Positions 57,850-64,000 of a DNA stretch of 64,000 bases are shown in pieces. Both the position numbers and the translations under genes were made by a program. The stretch's first letter is position 1; each line of letters begins with the position of its first letter. The notes under the pieces were generated by a model, which saw nothing but the letters and a program-made list of their open reading frames with translations, was not told the origin of the DNA and did no database searches. Source of the DNA: Monodelphis domestica (lineage: Eukaryota; Chordata; Mammalia; Didelphimorphia; Didelphidae); NCBI RefSeq assembly GCF_027887165.1, contig NC_077229.1, positions 344,825,380 through 344,889,379 on the forward strand, read 5' to 3'.

Positions 57850-57998
57850 GAGAGGACATGGGTTCAAATTTGGTCTCAGACACTTCCTTCATGTGTAACC
57901 CTGGGCAAATCACTTAACCCCCATTGCCTAGCCCTTCTGCCTTGGAACTGATATACAGTTTTGATTCTAAGATGGAAGATAGGGGTTTAAAAAAAAAA
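57850..57998 (+). repeat. tRNA-headed marsupial SINE, 5'-truncated, forward
   Basis: TGGGTTCAAATTTGGTCTCA, CACTTAACCCCCATTGCCTA and AGATGGAAGATAGGGGTTTA followed by an A-rich tail. Confidence 0.85.
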
Positions 57999-58633
57999 GA
58001 AGAAAAAGAAGATGAGTCCCCAGAGGATAGATCTAGGAACGGTAGATCACAGAGAACTAGAATCTGGCTCATCATAAAAAAGTCTTTTTGGATAGTGCTG
58101 TTCAAAAGGAGGCAGGGTCCCCAAATAAAATCTGGGAAGGATATTATTGAGAGAATTCCTGCTTGGAAGTGAGTCGGACTGGGCTCATTCCTTCTAGTCT
58201 TGGCTATGGCACAGCAGAGCTGTGGAAATGCCACCCAGAAGGCAAAACAAGTTAACATTAGATTAAATGCTAGATATCACTTGGCAAGGAATAGAAGACT
58301 TCTGGCAATATTTCCCCCAAATGCATTTTTACCTTTATAATTTCTAGAAACTATAAGAACAGCTCAATGTTTATTATCCCTTCTGCTCCCTTACATTTGT
58401 TTAGGTTACATGGTTTATAAACCATTTTCATATATGTTTGATGTCAAGGACAAAGGGATTATTATGCACAATTTTAGACCCAGGTGGTACTAACTTCTGG
58501 TCTAGTATATTTTCTTTTGTATCTCTATTTTCATCTTTTTTTTGATAAATATTGGTCTTCAGTAACCTTCTTCTCAAAGGAAATGAAAAAATATTGAGAA
58601 CTTATTGCATTTATTTATTTTTTCTTTTTTTAG
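57999..58633 (+). other. KDSR intron 1, last part
   Basis: No repeat recognised. The last 50 bases form a long T-rich tract ending TTTTTTTAG, the acceptor of exon 2. Confidence 0.6.
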
Positions 58634-58723
58634 GTTACTGGAGGATCCAGTGGCATTGGGAAAAGCATCGCAATTGAGTGTTATAAGCAAGGGGCATTTA
58701 TAACTCTGGTTGCAAGAGATGAG
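58634..58723 (+). CDS. KDSR: KDSR coding exon 2 (NADPH-binding glycine motif)
   Basis: Exon of 90 nt (30 codons, phase 0 at both ends) reading [20 protein letters not shown] then [18 protein letters not shown] is the TGxxxGxG nucleotide-binding motif of classical short-chain dehydrogenases. The arginine in VARDE sits where NADPH-preferring members bind the 2'-phosphate. Two residues differ from recalled human KDSR (S for C after GK, D for N in VARNE). The donor is GAG then GTAAAA. The catalytic Ser/Tyr/Lys exons lie right of the window; none was found up to 64000. Confidence 0.97.
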
Positions 58724-60169
58724 GTAAAATTCTTCACTTATTATTCTAAACTTAGCAATTCACTCATAAGTTTTACAGGGTGAACTTGGTGTACCTCTGC
58801 TAAAAATGACTTTTATATCCATGAGTGTGGTCTATTCTCAGACTACCAGCAGTCCAAGAGGACCTTTAATGTTGTTGGTGGGCTTGCTTATACTTTGCAT
58901 ATTTATGCTATGAGAGCTAGAACATTTTGTTATGACATGAATTAATAATTTTAATAGGATCCCATGGCATGTAATTGCAGGGCCAGGACTAGGACAGCTC
59001 AAGTCTATCTTCTGCTTGCTGTTCTTTGGCATTTCATCAGTCTATTCATGCTACTTGTATATTCATGTAGACTAGGAGACCTAGAATATATCCAGCCTTA
59101 GTTCTGACATCCTCAAATTAGTTGTATATAGACAGATCACTGACTGGTCAGAGTTAAGATTAGAATTAGTTTAAAAAAAAAGCAAGAATAAAATATAAGT
59201 GAGAAAAAGATAACAGTGTACAATGGAAACAACTTAAGTTTGAGCTATTTAAGCAAATAATTGATAATTGAATGGGAACTGGACAGCAGAATTGACATTG
59301 ATGCTGGCTATAATGTTTGAAATTTAACCAGTGTAAATTAATTGCCACAACTGGGAGATCAAAAGAACCTGGGAGCATCTTAGCAAACATCTGAGTTACT
59401 TCCCAAAGAGAGATCACTATTACAGGCAATATTCATTTGGAAAATTATTTTCAAACTTGTTTGTAAAATCTTGTGAAGAAGGATAATGGACAAGCAGTAT
59501 CACAAAGCATGGAGAAACAATAGAGAAGAAAACAAGTTAAAACAAACAACAACAATAACACCTTGGCAAAGATACCCAATCAAGCCAGTCACCCAAAGCA
59601 TTTTTGAGGATGAAAATGAAGGGAGCACAATAAAGAAGAAAAATTGAGAAGATTTCTAAAAATTGTGATAAAATGTTTTCTGAGTCAAAGACAGTGAACC
59701 ATGGGGGCCCATGGCCTCTAATGCCATAATCCTGCTGTGCTTATGAGGTCTGTAGAAATAGCACTAAAAAAAAAACAACAAAAAAACTGTGATGGAGAAA
59801 ACAGCCAGATTGAACCAAGTATATACAAGATGAGATCCATGCTGGAGATGATATCATTGAGCATGTTGAAGAATTGATGCCACATATCTGAATGAGAAAA
59901 TTACCAAAGGTGTGTGTCTGTGGGAAAGCTTGTACCTTTAATTAATACTGAAAAAGGGAGACTGATAGCATCATTAACTCCCTACTTATATGTTCATTCA
60001 CCTATCAACAAGAAATCTTTGAGACATGTATGTAGGAACTGAGGGCACTTTTGAGGAGGGTATCAGTGTGGAATAATAAATAAAAACCATCATTACCTCT
60101 ATGGGATTATATGTTTTTCCTCCCAATTCCCTTTGGATTATTTTTTTTTCCATCACAATGTAAGCTTCT
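58724..60169 (+). other. KDSR intron 2, first part
   Basis: AT-rich intron. About 59500-59990 has gene-like composition with broken frames (for example around 59780-59960) and could be an old processed pseudogene, but I cannot name a parent. Confidence 0.4.
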
Positions 60170-63138
60170 TTAAAAATTTTTATTTTTAAATATTTTTCCA
60201 TGTTTCCATGATTCATTTTCTTTCCCTTCTCTCTTCCTTCCCCCTTCCCAGAGCCGACAAGCAATTGGGTTGTACATTGGGTTATACAAATGTTGTCACT
60301 TGATGCCTATTTCCATATTATTCATTTTTGCTATAGAGCAATCGTTTAAAGCCTAAACCCCAAATCACATATATATATAAATGATAAGCGATGTCATGTG
60401 TTTTGCTTTTGCATTTCTCCTCCTGTATATCTTTCCCTCAATGTGGATAGCATTCTTTCACAGAAGTCTTTCCAGAGTGTCCTGGTTTGTTGCATTGCTA
60501 CTAGTAGCAAAGTCCTTTACATTGGATTGTTCCACAATGTTTCACTTTCTGTGTACAATGTTCTCCTGGTTCTGCTCATTTCACTCTGCATCAGTTTGTT
60601 GAGGTTCTCTCAGTTCATATAGAATTCCTCCATATCATCAATCCTTACAGCACAGTAGTATTCCATCACCATCATATACCATAATTTGTTCAACCATTCC
60701 CCAATCAAGGGACACCCCCTCATTTTCCAATTTTTAGCCACCATAAAGAGTGCAACTATGAATATTTTTGTACAAGTATTTTTCCTTATTATCTCTTTGG
60801 GGTACAAACCTAGTGGTGGTATTGCTAGATCAGAGGGCATGCATTCTTCTAAAGTCCTTTGTGCATAATTCAAATTGCCTTCCAGACTGGCTGGATTAAT
60901 TCACAACTCCAGCAGCAATGCATTAGTGTCCTGATTTTGCCACAAACCCTCCAATGTTTAGTATTTTCCTTTACTGTCATATTGGCCAATCTGTTAGACG
61001 TGAGGTGGTACCTCAGCATTGTTTTCATTTGCATTTCTCTATTTTATGAGAGATTTAGAACACTTTTTTATGTGCTTGTTGTTGTTTTGATTTCTTTATC
61101 TGAAAACTATATATTCATGTCCCTTGACCATTTGTCAATTGGAGAATGACTTTATTTTTTTCTACAATTGAGTTAGCTCATTATAAATTTGAGAACTTAG
61201 ACCTTTGGCAGAGGTTTTTGTATAAATTTTTTTCCTAAGTTGTTGCTTTTCTTTTAATTTTGGTTGCATCGGTTTTGTTTGTACAGAAACTTTTAAATTT
61301 AATGTGGTCAAAATTATTTATTTTACATTTTGTAGTGTTTTCTATCTCTTGCTTGGTCTTAAATTCTTTCTTTTCCCATAAATCTGACAGGTATACTATT
61401 CTATGTTCACCTAATTTGTTTATGATTTCCCTCTTTATATTTAAATCATTTACTCATTTTGAATTTATCTTGGTATAGGGTATAAAATGTTGATCTAAAC
61501 CTAATCTCTCCCATACTGTTTTCCAGTTCTCCCAGCAATTTTTGTGAAATAGTGGATTTTTGTCCTAAAAACTGGGATCTTTGGGTTTATCAAACACTAT
61601 CTTGCTACTGTCATGTATTCCAAGTCTATTCCATTGATCCACCCTTCTATCTCTAAGCCAGTAGCATATCACTACTTTATAGTATAGTTTGAGATCTGGT
61701 AATGCTAGACCTCCATCCTTCACTTTTTTTTCATTAGTTCCCTTGATATTCTTGATCTTTTGTTCTTCTATAAATTTTTTTGGTATTTTGATAGATATAG
61801 CACTGAATAAATTAATTTAGGTAGGATTGTCATTTTTGTTATATTAACTTGTATGGGGAGTTCAGGGAGGGGTAGTATCTCTGGTATGGAGGGCTTGTTG
61901 TGCCCTCCTAGGGCAGCTCTCCAGCCTCTGACCCTCACCTGACACCCAGCTCTCACTTGTGGCTCCTAGTAGCTGCTAGCATGGGGCAGTGGCCACACCC
62001 TGGGCAACAGCTTCGACAGGCCGGCTAAACCTTGTGAGGGTAGCCATCCGGTTGTAGACCCCTGGTGAACCAGGGCTTTGCTCACCCAGCATGTGAAGAC
62101 TGTTTTGGTGGAACAGGCGGAAGAAACCAATAAGAAGGTTCAACGGCTGAGATGGCAACGCAGCAAAGCACTGTGGAGTGCTCAGGGCGTGTTGGAGCAC
62201 AAAGGACAACACGGCCATCCAATGCAGCTGAGGAAGTCTCCAGGTGTAACGACTTTTCGTGCCATTGGACCCAGGCTTCCAATGCCGAGAGAGTGGGACT
62301 GTCTCTGTGCATCGACTTTTCCACTTAAATCTCCTTCACACAACAAGTGTCTTTGTGCACACTCATCTACACCACAAATGAAAATGCACAAAGACAATTG
62401 TCATCCTCAGTTACCGAGAAACTACTATTACTACCCAAGAACAATTGATATTTTTCCTTATTTAGACCTAGTTTTATTTGTGTGAAGTGTTTTGTAGTTA
62501 TGTTCATATAATTCATGAATTTGTCTTGGAAAATAGATTCCCAGGTATTTTATCTTGTCTAGAGTGATTTTAAATGGAGTTTCTCTTTCTAACTCTTGCT
62601 GCTGGGTTTTGTTGGAAACATATGTGGGTTTATTTTGTACCCTGTAACTTTGCTAAAGTTATTATTTCTACTAGCTTTTTAGTTGATTTTCTCAGATTCT
62701 CTAAGTATACTATCATATCATCTGCAAAGAGTTTGGTTTAGTTTAGTTTCCACATTGCTTACTTTGATACCTTCAATTTACTTTTCTTCTCCAATTGCTA
62801 CTGCTAGCATTTCTAGTACAATATTACATAGTGGTGGTGATAATAGACATCCCTACTTCACTCCTGATCTTATTGGAAAGGTATCTAATTTATCCATATT
62901 GCATATGATACTTGCTGATGGTTTTAAATAAATACTATTTATTATTTTGAGGAAAGGCCCTTTTATTACTATATTTTCTAGTGTTTTCAAGAGGAATGGG
63001 TATTGTATTTTGTCAAAGGCTTTTTCTGCATCTATTGAGATAATCGTGGGATTTCTATTAGTTTGATTGTTGATATGGTCAATTATGCAAATGGTTTTCC
63101 TAATATTAAACCATCCTTACATTCCTAGTATGAATAAA
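60170..63138 (-). mobile_element. Long L1 fragment, antisense to KDSR, with RT domain
   Basis: Reversed from the 3' end (60170) through the ORF2 C-terminus (AAGGGACACCCCCTCATTTT region near 60710) to the reverse transcriptase domain near 63130 (TTTTCTGCATCTATTGAGAT). The complement of 62717-62728 encodes FADD, the RT catalytic motif, followed by M-I. The RT part has stops. An unrelated GC-rich repeat interrupts it at about 61850-62440, leaving about 2.4 kb of L1. The largest L1 in the window. Confidence 0.9.
61850..62440 (+). repeat. GC-richer dispersed repeat (possible RTE-type), copy 2, inside an L1
   Basis: Starts TATGGGGAGTTCAGGGAGGG, then TGGTATGGAGGGCTTGTTGT, CTTGTGGCTCCTAGTAGCTG, CGACAGGCCGGCTAAACCTT and a tail TCATCCTCAGTTACCGAGAA then ACTACTATTACTAC. 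L1 sequence stops before it and resumes after it. The first third matches the copy at 39575. Confidence 0.65.
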
Positions 63139-63720
63139 ATAGGGGTTTTAACAAAATAAGAGAGCAGCTTTCAATAATTTAAGTTTTAATGAGAATATAG
63201 TAGAGTTGTAAATTAATATTATCCCTTTAAACCAGAGAAGAGAAAAATTCTAGTAGCTTTTAACAATTAACAATTTAGTTTAATTAAAATAGAGATAGTA
63301 AAAGAATATAGTCAAGGAGGGAAAGACAGAAAAGAGGAAAGAGAGATTACTAATCTTATACCCTATAAATATACCTAAAATTCCCATTACTACCTCTAAC
63401 TTTCTTCTGAGGACAGTTTCTTCTACCTGGCACAACCCAGGCCTAATCTAACCTGCTCTATCTATAAAGTATTCACTAACTACCTAACTTCTGAAAATAA
63501 TGGATAGCTACCACTCACTCCTTCAATCAGTTTTCTATAGCCACCCAAACTCTCAGTAGCCAACTGATCCCAGAGGCAAAAAGCCCTTTAAAGGCTAAAG
63601 CCAAAAGCCTTCTCAGTAAGATCAGTCCCACCTTTATATACTTGCATCTAAATGTCAATCCACACTACTAGCAACCAACCCTCAAAGACCAACTCAGGCC
63701 CAGCAGCCAACTTCCCCACA
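63139..63720 (-). repeat. Possible solitary LTR
   Basis: AT-rich then C-rich sequence with ACCTGGCACAACCCAGGCCT (63436-63455), similar to a stretch in the putative LTR at 21129-22080, and CCACCTTTATATACTTGC. Ends and target duplication were not resolved. Confidence 0.35.
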
Positions 63721-63721
63721 A

Positions 63722-63890
63722 CTGCCTTATATATTTGGGAAATTAAACCTTTGTCAGCTTTGTTATAAAAATGTTCTCCCAGTTTGATGCTTTCCTTCTA
63801 ATTCTGGTTACATTGGTGTCATTTGTACAAAACATTTTTAATTTGATATAATCAAAGTCATTAATTTTACAATGTTCTCTATCTCTTGCC
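63722..63890 (-). mobile_element. L1 ORF2 fragment, reverse
   Basis: TATATATTTGGGAAATTAAA, TTTGTACAAAACATTTTTAA and TTTGATATAATCAAAGTCAT match the same reversed ORF2 interval as 8515-8640. Confidence 0.8.
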
Positions 63891-63892
63891 TT

Positions 63893-64000
63893 TTTAAGCC
63901 TTCCTCCACCCGGCTCTAACTCATCTGTCCACCTTCATTGGAACTTATCTTTCCCTTCCATGCTCTGGGATATAACCATACTGGCCTTCTCCCTCTTTCT
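63893..64000 (+). repeat. L2 fragment, forward
   Basis: CATGCTCTGGGATATAACCA then TACTGGCCTTCTCCCTCTTT follow the L2 ORF2 3' region. Continues past the window. Confidence 0.5.

Noticed and set aside
58724..64000. Search for KDSR exon 3
   Set aside because: No frame matching the region after VARDE was found; this interval is intron 2 filled with L1 and LTR-like sequence.

Overview
This is a vertebrate nuclear window, almost certainly from a marsupial. The evidence is of two kinds. (1) The interspersed repeats are those of marsupial genomes: many copies of a tRNA-headed SINE that runs from a GGGCAGCTGG-like head to a GGAAGGTAAGGGTTTAAA-like tail, a second tRNA-headed SINE ending in a BovB/RTE-like tail (CGAAGAGTCAGACATGACTG-like), THER/MIR, L2 and CR1/L3 relics, and many 5'-truncated L1s. 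There are no Alu, B1 or carnivore SINEs. (2) The coding exons closely match mammalian VPS4B and KDSR, which lie side by side on the same strand in human 18q21 as well. The exact species cannot be told from the sequence alone.

Layout. 1-33245 holds the 3' two-thirds of VPS4B on the + strand: eight coding exons at 257-324, 3159-3278, 5756-5912, 17776-17924, 19924-20005, 24329-24548, 27749-27889 and 32251-32352, then a 3'UTR with a good poly(A) signal at 33220. All splice phases join without a frameshift. The 1039 coding bases equal, to the base, what I expect from residue 100 to the stop of the 444-residue human protein. The N-terminal MIT-domain exons lie to the left of the window. 33246-45769 is intergenic and is mostly nested retrotransposons. 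45770-46430 is a CpG island with the promoter and first coding exon of KDSR (46189-46296, + strand). KDSR intron 1 is 12.3 kb, coding exon 2 is 58634-58723, and the remaining KDSR exons lie to the right of the window.

VPS4B is the AAA ATPase that disassembles ESCRT-III on endosomes and at the midbody. KDSR is the ER short-chain reductase that carries out the second step of sphingolipid synthesis. They are neighbours, not a functional operon.

I found no previously undescribed multigene system. The most notable items are: an internally deleted, Alu-like 7SL RNA pseudogene (13521-13736); a 382-bp hAT-type element with clear terminal inverted repeats and an 8-bp target duplication, inside a SINE (13015-13396); a U2 snRNA pseudogene (1292-1362); a 34-bp palindromic micro-insertion (13964-13997); an L1 whose 5' end is fused directly to the ORF2 3' end (18163-19758); a decayed antisense class I endogenous retrovirus with a readable integrase C-terminal domain (21129-23880); a layered L1 nest (34500-38070); two copies of a GC-richer, possibly RTE-related repeat, one of them inside an L1; and a consistent antisense orientation of every L1 inside the two genes.
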